Positions 35,340-42,778 of a stretch of 64,000 bases of DNA are shown in pieces. The position numbers were made by a program, and so were the translations under genes. Numbering within the stretch: the first letter of the stretch is position 1; each line of letters starts with the position of its first letter. Source of the DNA: Candidatus Eisenbergiella merdavium (lineage in GTDB: Bacteria; Bacillota; Clostridia; Lachnospirales; Lachnospiraceae); NCBI GenBank assembly GCA_019119595.1, contig DWWS01000006.1:62001-126000 (forward strand). The letters run 5' to 3'. The notes beneath the pieces are model-generated. The model was not told where the DNA came from. It did no database searches and saw nothing but the letters and a program-made list of their open reading frames with translations.

Positions 35340-36896
35340 TCAATGCTGCGCTTTTTCTGTGATCTGTTCCCGGTTTGCGTCAAATATGGGCTTCATATAC
35401 GCTTCAAAGAGAGGCATCAGCTCTCTGTCGTGATTGGTGTGGAGGAAGGGCCTGTCATCAAAGATCATGGTCTGCTCCAGCTCCGGCGTGCTGGCAGGCC
35501 AGGAAGGGAGTCCCGGATGGCCGGGATCGCCTGTTCTTGCAAACGCCATGACGGAATCAAAGATCAGCTTTTCCAGCTTTTCAACACCCTCTTCCTGCGT
35601 GGAGGGCACGAACTGAGTGTTGTGGAATACATAAGGGATATCCGCGCAGTGCCACGGCGTCGTCCCTCCGTCAATGGGCATCTCATGATCGAACAGATAG
35701 GACCAGGTACAGGCATTCCGGGCGCTTCTTAAACGGATGTATTTCTGTGTCGCCGGGCGGAAGAGGTGATCCAGCCGGACGAGGTCGCAGAGCGGATGCT
35801 CCGGATATGCCTCGCGGAACAGAGGGGCCAGAGCGGCCGCGTGCTCCTTTCCGAAAAACGCTTCCGCCAGCCGAAGCTGTTCCTCATCTCCCGCCGTTTT
35901 CCTCTCCGCATTTCCCGGAGCAAAGGAGGAAAATTCACCAAAGACGGAGCCGGCCAGAACCGGGATCTGCTCCGTTTCCCTGCGGAAGCCGTAGATCAGA
36001 GGATCGCCCGCGTAGAAAGCGTTTTTAAAGGGCTGGTTTCCCACGTAACGGTTTTCCCGGATAAAGGCGGGACGGATCTTTTCATAGGCCGCGGCAAGGC
36101 GGGAATAGGGAACCGTTTCCAATTCCCCGGCCCGTTTGACGGACAGCTCCTTCATCAGGCTTTGCACCAGCGCTTTTCCGCCTTCCTCTCCGACGGGAGG
36201 CTTCTGCTCCCAGACCCCGCTCATGCAGATCGCCTTCGCATACAGGCCGTCCGCGTCCGGCGACTGCAGCAGCGTCGTAACCTTTCCGCCGCCGCCGGAC
36301 TGGCCGAATACGGTCACATTCTCCGGATCCCCGCCGAAGCGCTCCACATTGTCGCGCACCCATTTCAGGGCGGCGATGATATCGTCTCCCCCGGCATTGC
36401 CGGAATTGACGTACTCGTCTCCAAAGTCGGAAAGATCCAGGTAGCCGAGAATGTTGAGCCTGTGGTTGACCGTAACAGTGACCACATCTCCGTATCTGCT
36501 CATATTTTCCCCTTCATAGGCGATATGCTCGATGGCGGAGCCGGATTCATAACCGCCGCCGTGCAGCCAGACCATGACGGGGCGTTTTTTATCATCGCAG
36601 CCCGGCGTCCACAGATTCAGATTCAGGCAGTCCTCATCCATCGGCCAGTAGCGGTGCGGCACGTAAAGCTCTCCGTTTGGTCTGGGAAGGGAAAAGAGCG
36701 GGCAGACAAAGCCAAAGCTGCACGCGTCGAATACATCCGTCCATCCCTCCACAGGCTCCGGCGCGTGAAAGCGCCGCGCTCTGGCATAGGGAATTCCCTT
36801 GAAAACACAGATATCGTTCAGGATGTATCCCTGCACCTTTCCTTTTGTGGTTTCTACTGTGGCTGTTTTTTCATCACGTCTGAAAAATGTCCCCAT
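35340..36896 (-). CDS. Type B carboxylesterase
   Basis: A 518-residue alpha/beta hydrolase of the COesterase family. The oxyanion region is VMVWLHGGGYESGS, the nucleophile elbow is FGQSGGGG (Ser200; family usual GESAGG), EDCLNLNLW is the conserved early motif and the His lies near residue 415 in WHCADIPYVFHN. It has no signal peptide and should hydrolyse carboxylic esters in the cytoplasm, perhaps acetyl or feruloyl groups on imported glycans. GAGGAG is the SD. Confidence 0.87.
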   Translation of the reverse strand: MGTFFRRDEKTATVETTKGKVQGYILNDICVFKGIPYARARRFHAPEPVEGWTDVFDACSFGFVCPLFSLPRPNGELYVPHRYWPMDEDCLNLNLWTPGCDDKKRPVMVWLHGGGYESGSAIEHIAYEGENMSRYGDVVTVTVNHRLNILGYLDLSDFGDEYVNSGNAGGDDIIAALKWVRDNVERFGGDPENVTVFGQSGGGGKVTTLLQSPDADGLYAKAICMSGVWEQKPPVGEEGGKALVQSLMKELSVKRAGELETVPYSRLAAAYEKIRPAFIRENRYVGNQPFKNAFYAGDPLIYGFRRETEQIPVLAGSVFGEFSSFAPGNAERKTAGDEEQLRLAEAFFGKEHAAALAPLFREAYPEHPLCDLVRLDHLFRPATQKYIRLRSARNACTWSYLFDHEMPIDGGTTPWHCADIPYVFHNTQFVPSTQEEGVEKLEKLIFDSVMAFARTGDPGHPGLPSWPASTPELEQTMIFDDRPFLHTNHDRELMPLFEAYMKPIFDANREQITEKAQH

Positions 36897-36947
36897 AAGT
36901 TTCTCCTCTAAGGCGGAATATTGTCGGTTGGATATCCCGCTTCATCG

Positions 36948-37065
36948 CTAAAGTTTAAAAATGTCTGAATGTGTTCCGGTATCGACAAGAGTAAGTGTCA
37001 GAATGTCGTTTTCAATGAGATAGACCAGGAGCCGGCAGGGAAAGATCCAGGCCACGTTTTCTCAT
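36948..37065 (-). pseudogene. Remnant of a YafQ/RelE-type toxin gene
   Basis: Directly after the antitoxin stop the minus strand reads MRKRGLDLSL (37065-37036), a YafQ N-terminal segment. A different frame, ending at the TAG at 36950-36948, reads LLVYLIENDILTLTLVDTG then HSDIFKL, the YafQ C-terminus. The first ~17 residues and the central part with KYRDH and the CHIxPDW motif are missing. The toxin cannot be functional. Confidence 0.75.
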
Positions 37066-37069
37066 GAGC

Positions 37070-37300
37070 TTATAACTCGTCAGGATCGCGGGAAATACGT
37101 CTGGCCTCATTCATAGCATCAGGCGTGCGCTGGCTGTAGCGAGGCATTTCAACACTAAACGGGAGGCCGCCTCTGAGAACGCACTGATGGAGGAACAGAT
37201 TGACTGCACCGGACATATCCAGTCCAAGATTATTAAATAAATCTGTGGCCTGCTTTTTAATATCAGCATCAATTCTGATCTGGGTAGGCGTTGTAGCCAT
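37070..37300 (-). CDS. RelB/DinJ-family antitoxin
   Basis: A 76-residue protein with the ribbon-helix-helix start TQIRIDADIKKQATDLFNNLGLDMSGAVNLFL, typical of RelB/DinJ antitoxins, and a C-terminal tail that would wrap a toxin. GAAAGGTGGTGATC precedes the ATG at 37300. The partner toxin just downstream is broken, so the antitoxin is an orphan. It may be retained to neutralise a related toxin elsewhere or as a repressor. Confidence 0.87.
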   Translation of the reverse strand: MATTPTQIRIDADIKKQATDLFNNLGLDMSGAVNLFLHQCVLRGGLPFSVEMPRYSQRTPDAMNEARRISRDPDEL

Positions 37301-37317
37301 ATGATCACCACCTTTCA

Positions 37318-37345
37318 ATTATACTATATGTCTTTTGCTTTACAA
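37318..37345 (-). promoter_or_regulatory. Promoter of the RelB antitoxin gene
   Basis: Minus strand: TTGTAA (37345-37340), 16 bases, TATAAT (37323-37318), 17 bases before the start codon. Confidence 0.6.
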
Positions 37346-37416
37346 CGTCAATCAAAATGATGATTTTAAGAGGGAATGAATGGAAAATGATTTTGTGTAT
37401 GGCGTGGGATGGGCAA

Positions 37417-37465
37417 ATCTTTTCATAGCCGCTGTAAGACGGGAATAAAGAACCGTTTTCATTTC
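37417..37465 (-). pseudogene. Short fossil of a carboxylesterase gene
   Basis: The minus strand encodes EMKTVLYSRLTAAMKR, matching ELETVPYSRLAAAYEK of the intact esterase (nucleotides 36079-36128), with about 80 percent identity over roughly 50 bases and one gap. It lies 520 bases from the intact gene and suggests a deleted second copy or a duplication scar. Confidence 0.6.
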
Positions 37466-37605
37466 TCCAGATTTTCCAGGGAAACAGACCGGGGAAAATC
37501 CATGGGAATGCCGTTGCGCAGTTTTGAAATGTGTTGCGCAGAAATCAGGGATATTATTGGGGGAATATACCTGACGGAACAAAGAATGTTTGGAATTATT
37601 GTGAA

Positions 37606-37634
37606 TTGATAGTGAAAAAGCACAGTTATATAAT
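37606..37634 (+). promoter_or_regulatory. Promoter of the first sugar-transport operon
   Basis: TTGATA (37606-37611), exactly 17 bases, TATAAT (37629-37634). The leader to the permease start is about 150 bases and contains a GCGGC-AGC-GCCGC hairpin. The rest of 37466-37791 shows no gene. Confidence 0.75.
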
Positions 37635-37791
37635 AAATATAAGGTATTTTTATGTGCGAAATATACGAATAGAAATGCTGCGCTTCGGCATGAAAATGGG
37701 AAAATGCACATCGCGTCTGGATGCTTGCGGCAGCGCCGCAAAGAGGGGGCGATGGGCGCCGGTCGAAAAAGGAAAGGGAAAGGTAGGGAGA

Positions 37792-38736
37792 ATGAGCAAA
37801 ACTGCGAAACAGAAAAAGTACAGAACGCCGGTCCTGAAAACGGCAAAAAAGCATTGGATGCTGCTTCTGATGCTGGTTCCGGCTGTGGTGTACGTGGTGA
37901 TCTTTTCATACGTGCCCATGACGGGGATCGTTCTTGCATTTAAGCGATACCAGTATGCGGGAGGAATTTACGGATCCCCATGGGTGGGGCTGGATAATTT
38001 CAAGGCGCTGCTGGTGGCGGGAAAGCTGGGGCAGGTGACGAGAAATACGCTGCTGTACAATATTGCCTTCATTTTTCTGGGCGTGATCTTTGAAATGGGG
38101 AGCGCCATCCTGCTGAACGAGCTGTTGGGAAAATGGTTCAAGAAGATCGCCCAGTCCTTCATGTTCCTTCCGTACTTCATAAGCTGGGTTGTGGCCGGCG
38201 CGATCATGTACAACATTTTCAACTATGAAAAGGGTGTGTTCAACCATATTCTTGAGCTGTTCGGAGCAGCGCCCTTCGACCTTTACAATACGCCGGCGGC
38301 CTGGCCCGTCGTTTTGATCTTCCTGAAGCTGTGGAAGCAGACCGGATACGGATCGGTGGTCTACCTTGCAGCGATCACGGGACTGGATCAGGAAATGTTT
38401 GAGGCCGCCTCCATCGATGGGGCGAGCGCCTGGCAGAAGATCCGCTACATCACGATTCCCTCCCTGCTTCCGACCATGATGATCATGGTGCTTCTTGCGA
38501 TCGGAAATATCTTCAGGGGCGATTTCGGACTGTTCTATCAGACGGTGAAGAGCAGCGCCCTGCTTCAGCCGGTTACGGATGTCATTGATACCTATGTGTT
38601 CCGCCTGCTGATCAACAACAGCGATATCGGCGTATCCGCCGCTGCGGGATTGTATCAGTCGGTGCTCTGCTTCATCACCATCACGATCTGTAACAGACTG
38701 GTGAAAAAGGCGGATCCGGATTACGCGCTGTATTAA
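37792..38736 (+). CDS. CUT1 sugar ABC transporter permease, LplB-like
   Basis: A 314-residue permease with six membrane segments. The EAA loop that contacts the ATPase is FEAASIDGASAWQKIRYITIP, and the ending RLVKKADPDYALY is typical of LplB proteins. It pairs with the YtcP-like permease encoded next. No ATPase gene is present, as usual for these systems, which share an MsmX-type ATPase encoded elsewhere. The ATG at 37792 has AAAGG 8 bases upstream; the frame is open further up without an SD. Confidence 0.9.
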   Translation: MSKTAKQKKYRTPVLKTAKKHWMLLLMLVPAVVYVVIFSYVPMTGIVLAFKRYQYAGGIYGSPWVGLDNFKALLVAGKLGQVTRNTLLYNIAFIFLGVIFEMGSAILLNELLGKWFKKIAQSFMFLPYFISWVVAGAIMYNIFNYEKGVFNHILELFGAAPFDLYNTPAAWPVVLIFLKLWKQTGYGSVVYLAAITGLDQEMFEAASIDGASAWQKIRYITIPSLLPTMMIMVLLAIGNIFRGDFGLFYQTVKSSALLQPVTDVIDTYVFRLLINNSDIGVSAAAGLYQSVLCFITITICNRLVKKADPDYALY

Positions 38737-38757
38737 TGCGAGGAATGGAGGAAAAAT

Positions 38758-38886
38758 TGAAAAATGTGCTCGAGAGCACATTTTTCAATCCGGATTTGTG
38801 CCGAAGCGTCACAAATCCCCGGATCGCAGCGTCAAATCTCAAATTTGGCGCGCGTTCCTCAGCGCAAAAGCGCTTCGGAATGGAGG
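38758..38886 (+). repeat. Chain of hairpins in the permease-permease intergenic region, including element copy 2
   Basis: Four structures in a row: a perfect 14-bp stem TGAAAAATGTGCTC/GAGCACATTTTTCA (38758-38771 with 38774-38787); ATCCGG-ATTTGTG paired with CACAAAT-CC-CCGGAT (38788-38824); a short AAATCTCAAATTT element; and AGCGC-AAAA-GCGCT (38861-38874), which is copy 2 of the 30-base element also at 19863-19892. The block is flanked by GGAATGGAGGAAAAA on both sides (38742 and 38877). Confidence 0.75.
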
Positions 38887-38891
38887 AAAAA

Positions 38892-39812
38892 ATGGCAGAA
38901 AAGAAAATGAATGCGGGCGTCAGGGTCAAAAAGGGAAAGGACGCCATTGCAGTAAACGTACTCGGATATATCCTGATCGGCCTGTTTGCGCTGATCTGTG
39001 TGATTCCCTTTTATCTGATCATCGTGGCTTCCTTTACGGATGAATCCGCATTGATCAGGGACGGTTATCCCCTGCTGCCGTCGATCGTTGATTTCAGCGT
39101 ACAGAGCTATGTGCTGTGCCTGAAAAATCCGGTTTCAATTTTGATGGCATACGGGACCACCTTCGGCGTTACCATCGCAGGGACAGCGGTGGCGGTATTC
39201 ATTTCGACGATGACCGGCTATGTGCTTTCCCGCCAGGATTTCCCCTGGAGGAATAAGTTTTCCTTTTTCTTTTTCTTTACCACGCTGTTCAGCGGCGGTC
39301 TGGTGCCCTCCTATATTCTGTGCATCAGATATCTGAACTTTAAAAACAATTATCTTGCGCTGCTGCTGCCGCTGATGTTTTCCGTCTGGAACATGATCAT
39401 CGCGAAGTCGTTCATGGCCGGGATTCCCAGCGCCATCAGCGAATCGGCAAAGATGGACGGGGCGAGCGACTTCACGATCTTCATCCGTCTGATCCTTCCG
39501 CTGAGCAAGCCTCTGGTCGCAACGCTTGGACTGTTTTCCGCGCTGGCCTACTGGAACGACTGGTATAACTGCATGCTGTATATCACGGAGGAGGATATGT
39601 TCACCCTGCAGTATTATCTGCAGAGGATGCTGGGAAGCGCGGAGGCCATGAGGATCGTGGCTGAAAAATCCGGAATCGCCCTTCCGTCCATTCCGTTGGA
39701 GGGTATGAAAATGGCTATGACCGTTGTCGCTACCGGACCCATCGTTCTTCTGTATCCGTTCGTACAGCGCTACTTCGTAAAGGGACTTACCATCGGAGCG
39801 GTTAAGGGATAA
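38892..39812 (+). CDS. CUT1 sugar ABC transporter permease, YtcP-like
   Basis: A 306-residue, six-helix permease. The EAA loop is ISESAKMDGASDFTIFIRLILPL, and the C-terminus PFVQRYFVKGLTIGAVKG is diagnostic of the YtcP group. GGAGG lies 6 bases before the ATG at 38892; an in-frame ATG at 38736 would run through the repeated hairpins and is rejected. The 155-base hairpin-rich gap from lplB is unusual for paired permeases and may adjust subunit ratio. Confidence 0.9.
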   Translation: MAEKKMNAGVRVKKGKDAIAVNVLGYILIGLFALICVIPFYLIIVASFTDESALIRDGYPLLPSIVDFSVQSYVLCLKNPVSILMAYGTTFGVTIAGTAVAVFISTMTGYVLSRQDFPWRNKFSFFFFFTTLFSGGLVPSYILCIRYLNFKNNYLALLLPLMFSVWNMIIAKSFMAGIPSAISESAKMDGASDFTIFIRLILPLSKPLVATLGLFSALAYWNDWYNCMLYITEEDMFTLQYYLQRMLGSAEAMRIVAEKSGIALPSIPLEGMKMAMTVVATGPIVLLYPFVQRYFVKGLTIGAVKG

Positions 39813-39840
39813 AGAGTCGGCAAGGCCACAAATAACCCAG

Positions 39841-39904
39841 ATATCCGCAGTGTGAAGTATCTGAAGCGAGGTATATCCAAAGCAAGATGTATCCGAAGCC
39901 GGAA
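39841..39904 (+). repeat. Four 16-bp iterons before the binding-protein gene
   Basis: Units start at 39841, 39857, 39873 and 39889, each RTATCYRMAG-like (ATATCCGCAG, GTATCTGAAG, ATATCCAAAG, GTATCCGAAG) with an exact 16-base period. They end 40 bases before the lipoprotein ATG. Confidence 0.8.
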
Positions 39905-39943
39905 GGGCTTCTGAGCATAAATAAAAAGGAAGAGAGGTTGGAT

Positions 39944-41614
39944 ATGAAAAAGAAAAAACTGTTGGCAATCGTAATGAGCCTGTGTCTGACAGCGGCGGCA
40001 TTTTCAGGCTGCGGCAGCTCGGCAGGAAGCAGCTCCGGAACCGGAACGGCCGAAAGCGCGCAGAGCACCGCGGCGGAGGCTGCGGACAGCACGACCGGAA
40101 CGGAAGCGGCGGAGAGCGCCGCGGCATCGCTGGACAGCCTTCCTGCCGCCGTGGGAGAAGGAACGATCACCGCAACGCCGGAGATGTACTCCGCCATCGA
40201 TCTGAGCAAGCCGTATACGGTGAACATGTATCTGATCGGAGATACGCCGAATGACTGGGACAAGGTCCTTGCGCTTGCAAACGAATATCTGGAGCCGTTC
40301 AACACTACGCTGAACGTGACCATCATGAGCTGGAGCGATTATCAGACCATGTATTCCCTGGTGCTGGCGGGCGGCGAGCAGGTGGATCTGATCTTTACAG
40401 CACCCTGGTGCTATATGTATACCGAGGCGGCGAAGGGCTCCTTCTATGAGCTGACCGATGAATTCATCGCCGCGAATATGCCGCTGACGAGCAAATATCA
40501 GGCCGAGGAAAGCTGGGATGAGACGACGATCTCCGGAAAGACGATCGCGGTTCCCTCCAACGTGGCTTCTCCCATGGGAAAGATCGTCGCCATCCGTCAG
40601 GATCTTGCGGACAAGTACGGGATTTCCGAGCTGACAAGCTGGGAGGACTATATGAACTTCTGCCTTACCATCGCGGAGCAGGAAACGCCTGAGAGCGGAA
40701 TCTATGCGATGCCGGCCTCCGGAAACAACAGCGAGCTTTGGGACGTATATCGGCAGCAGTATGATACCTTTGAGGCGGTAAAGAGCGGAAACGTCATCAT
40801 GTATTATCAGTATGACGGCGGGATCCCGGCGAAGGAGGACATCAAGCTGGTCTGCGAGCTGGATTTCTTCCGGGATTTCTGCTATGATATGAAGACGCTG
40901 GCGGACGCGGGAGCCTGGAGCAGAAGCGCTCTGACCAATACGGTGACGGACGACGACGCCTTCGGCAACCTGCAGGGTGCGTCCATTGCCTGGAACGGCT
41001 CCGTCTTTACCTATATGGAACAGGCGGAAAAGACGGAGGGCGTGGAATGTGCAGCCTATGACGTCACCCAGGATCATCTGGTAAGCGCGGAAGCATATTC
41101 CAACAATGATATGGCGATCACCGCCGGTTCTCAGAATCCGGAGCGCGCGGCGATGGTGCTGGATCTGATGAAGTTTGATACTTATCTGAACAGGCTTCTG
41201 ATCCTTGGCATCGAGGGAGACCATTACAGCATCAACGAACAGAATGAATACTCAGAGCTCGAGAATTCCACGAATTTTGCAGCAAATGCACTTTCGGTTT
41301 CCTGGGCGATTAAGAATGGAGAGCTGAAGGAAGCGGGAGTTCCTGAGCGGGAGCAGGTAATTACGGACGCATGGGAGGAAAGGGTTGAGATGAACCCTAC
41401 CATCACCTTCGTTTTTGATGATACGAACGTGACCGCATATATGTCGGCAGTGGACAGCGTTCTTGCAGATTACATCCCGATGCTGCAGCTTGGCCTGGTG
41501 GATGATGTGGATGCAACGATCGACGAATGCATTCAGAAGTGCTATGATGCGGGGCTGCAGAACATTTATGACGAATTTTACACCCAGTACGACGCATGGG
41601 CAGCGACCCGGTAA
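39944..41614 (+). CDS. Sugar-binding lipoprotein of a CUT1 ABC transporter
   Basis: A 556-residue lipoprotein with lipobox FSGC (Cys23), a Ser/Ala/Glu-rich linker to about residue 65 and a large type I solute-binding fold; the C-terminal part resembles the DUF3502-like domain of LplA proteins. It captures an oligosaccharide or glycan fragment for the LplB/YtcP pair. GAGAGG is the SD. A terminator follows 33 bases after the stop. Confidence 0.88.
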   Translation: MKKKKLLAIVMSLCLTAAAFSGCGSSAGSSSGTGTAESAQSTAAEAADSTTGTEAAESAAASLDSLPAAVGEGTITATPEMYSAIDLSKPYTVNMYLIGDTPNDWDKVLALANEYLEPFNTTLNVTIMSWSDYQTMYSLVLAGGEQVDLIFTAPWCYMYTEAAKGSFYELTDEFIAANMPLTSKYQAEESWDETTISGKTIAVPSNVASPMGKIVAIRQDLADKYGISELTSWEDYMNFCLTIAEQETPESGIYAMPASGNNSELWDVYRQQYDTFEAVKSGNVIMYYQYDGGIPAKEDIKLVCELDFFRDFCYDMKTLADAGAWSRSALTNTVTDDDAFGNLQGASIAWNGSVFTYMEQAEKTEGVECAAYDVTQDHLVSAEAYSNNDMAITAGSQNPERAAMVLDLMKFDTYLNRLLILGIEGDHYSINEQNEYSELENSTNFAANALSVSWAIKNGELKEAGVPEREQVITDAWEERVEMNPTITFVFDDTNVTAYMSAVDSVLADYIPMLQLGLVDDVDATIDECIQKCYDAGLQNIYDEFYTQYDAWAATR

Positions 41615-41647
41615 GCAATACGGCGAGCGGAGCAATGCAATAGTTGA

Positions 41648-41674
41648 AAGGCCGGTCCCTGAGACCGGCTTTTC
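41648..41674 (+). terminator. Terminator or attenuator between the binding-protein and LacI genes
   Basis: A 10-bp stem (41648-41657 with 41663-41672), loop CCTGA, then TTTTC. The LacI ribosome site begins only 7 bases later, so LacI is probably expressed by readthrough. Confidence 0.75.
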
Positions 41675-41696
41675 TCAGGAAAGGAGGGGAGGCGCC

Positions 41697-42728
41697 ATCA
41701 CCTTAGAAGAAATGGCAATAGAGCTTGGCGTATCTAAGAGCACGGTTTCCCGGGCCTTATCCGGAAAGGGACGTATCGGGGAGGAAACCAGGCTGAAAAT
41801 CCGCGCTTACGCACAGGAGAAGGGAATCTGGAAAGAGACAAAGCTCGAAAAGAGATCCACCGGTACGGGGAACCTGGCCGTTGTGATCCCGGCGGACGTC
41901 TATACCATCGGTTATCCTTTTTTTCAGGAAAGCCTGCTTGGAATCAGCGAGGTCGCGGGGATGCTGAAATATCATGTGATGCTTGTGACCGGAGCCTCCA
42001 ATGATATTACCGGACTTGAGGAGCTTGTGGGAAACGGAAAGGTGGACGGCGCCATCCTGATGCGGAGCATGCAGGGAGACCGGATGCTTCAATATCTGTC
42101 GGAGCGCAGCTTCCCGACAGCGCTGATCGGAACCTGCGAATACGACAATATCCTTCAGGTGGACACGGACAACAGGGCCTCGGCAGCAAGCCTCTGCTCC
42201 CTCCTGATCAGTCAAGGCTATCGGCGTTTTGCATTTATACTGGGGAGTATGTCCTATCTGGTGAATGAACGAAGGCTGAAGGGCTGTATGGATGCTCTGG
42301 ACAGGTATGGGATTCCTATGGAGCAGCAGCTGGTTTATAATAATTTTGTCAATATGGAAATCCTTGACAGCATTATCAGTGATGTGATCGGGAAAAGGGC
42401 GGAATGCATCATCTGCGGGGATGATGTGATCTGCACCCGGCTGATGTCGCGCATGCAGGCCGAGGGCTACCGGATCCCCAAGGATATATCCATCGCGTCT
42501 CTTTACAACAGCGTGAATCTGGAATGCTTTTCCCCGGCGGTGACGGCGGTTAATATTTCGGCAAGGCAGCTTGGAAATGAGACGGCTAAACGGCTGATCG
42601 CCTGGCTGGAGGAAACGCCCGGTGCAGCCGGACGAGAGGGGGGGGGTAAAACGGAAGGAGAAGGCGGCAGGATTGAGCTGAATTATGAGATCCTGGTGAG
42701 AAAATCTACGGGACGTATGTATCGGTAG
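41697..42728 (+). CDS. LacI-family regulator with a predicted AUC start codon
   Basis: A 343-residue repressor: HTH in residues 2-21 (TLEEMAIELGVSKSTVSRAL), hinge, then a periplasmic-binding-protein-like effector domain. No in-frame ATG, GTG, TTG or CTG lies between the previous gene's end and the HTH. ATC at 41697 is 9 bases after AAGGAGG (41681-41687) and would begin the protein exactly where LacI proteins begin. The next ATG, 41712, has no SD and would cut helix 1. A G9 tract (42638-42646) lies near the 3' end, in frame. It should control the neighbouring transporter and GH2 genes. Confidence 0.85.
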   Translation: MTLEEMAIELGVSKSTVSRALSGKGRIGEETRLKIRAYAQEKGIWKETKLEKRSTGTGNLAVVIPADVYTIGYPFFQESLLGISEVAGMLKYHVMLVTGASNDITGLEELVGNGKVDGAILMRSMQGDRMLQYLSERSFPTALIGTCEYDNILQVDTDNRASAASLCSLLISQGYRRFAFILGSMSYLVNERRLKGCMDALDRYGIPMEQQLVYNNFVNMEILDSIISDVIGKRAECIICGDDVICTRLMSRMQAEGYRIPKDISIASLYNSVNLECFSPAVTAVNISARQLGNETAKRLIAWLEETPGAAGREGGGKTEGEGGRIELNYEILVRKSTGRMYR

Positions 42729-42778
42729 CGGTTTGAATTTTCCGGCGAAGAGATGCAAACAACAACGGGGGTATTGAT

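Noticed and set aside
38736-38891. N-terminal extension of the YtcP-like permease from the ATG at 38736
   Set aside because: The extension would translate the hairpin chain, and a perfect SD precedes the ATG at 38892, giving a normal YtcP N-terminus.
39841-39904. Iterons as a CRISPR array
   Set aside because: The period is only 16 bases with no separate spacers, and no cas genes are present.
41463-41696. ATG at 41463 as the start of the LacI protein
   Set aside because: It lies in the 3' end of the binding-protein gene in another frame, passes through a terminator hairpin and adds about 78 residues not found in LacI proteins.
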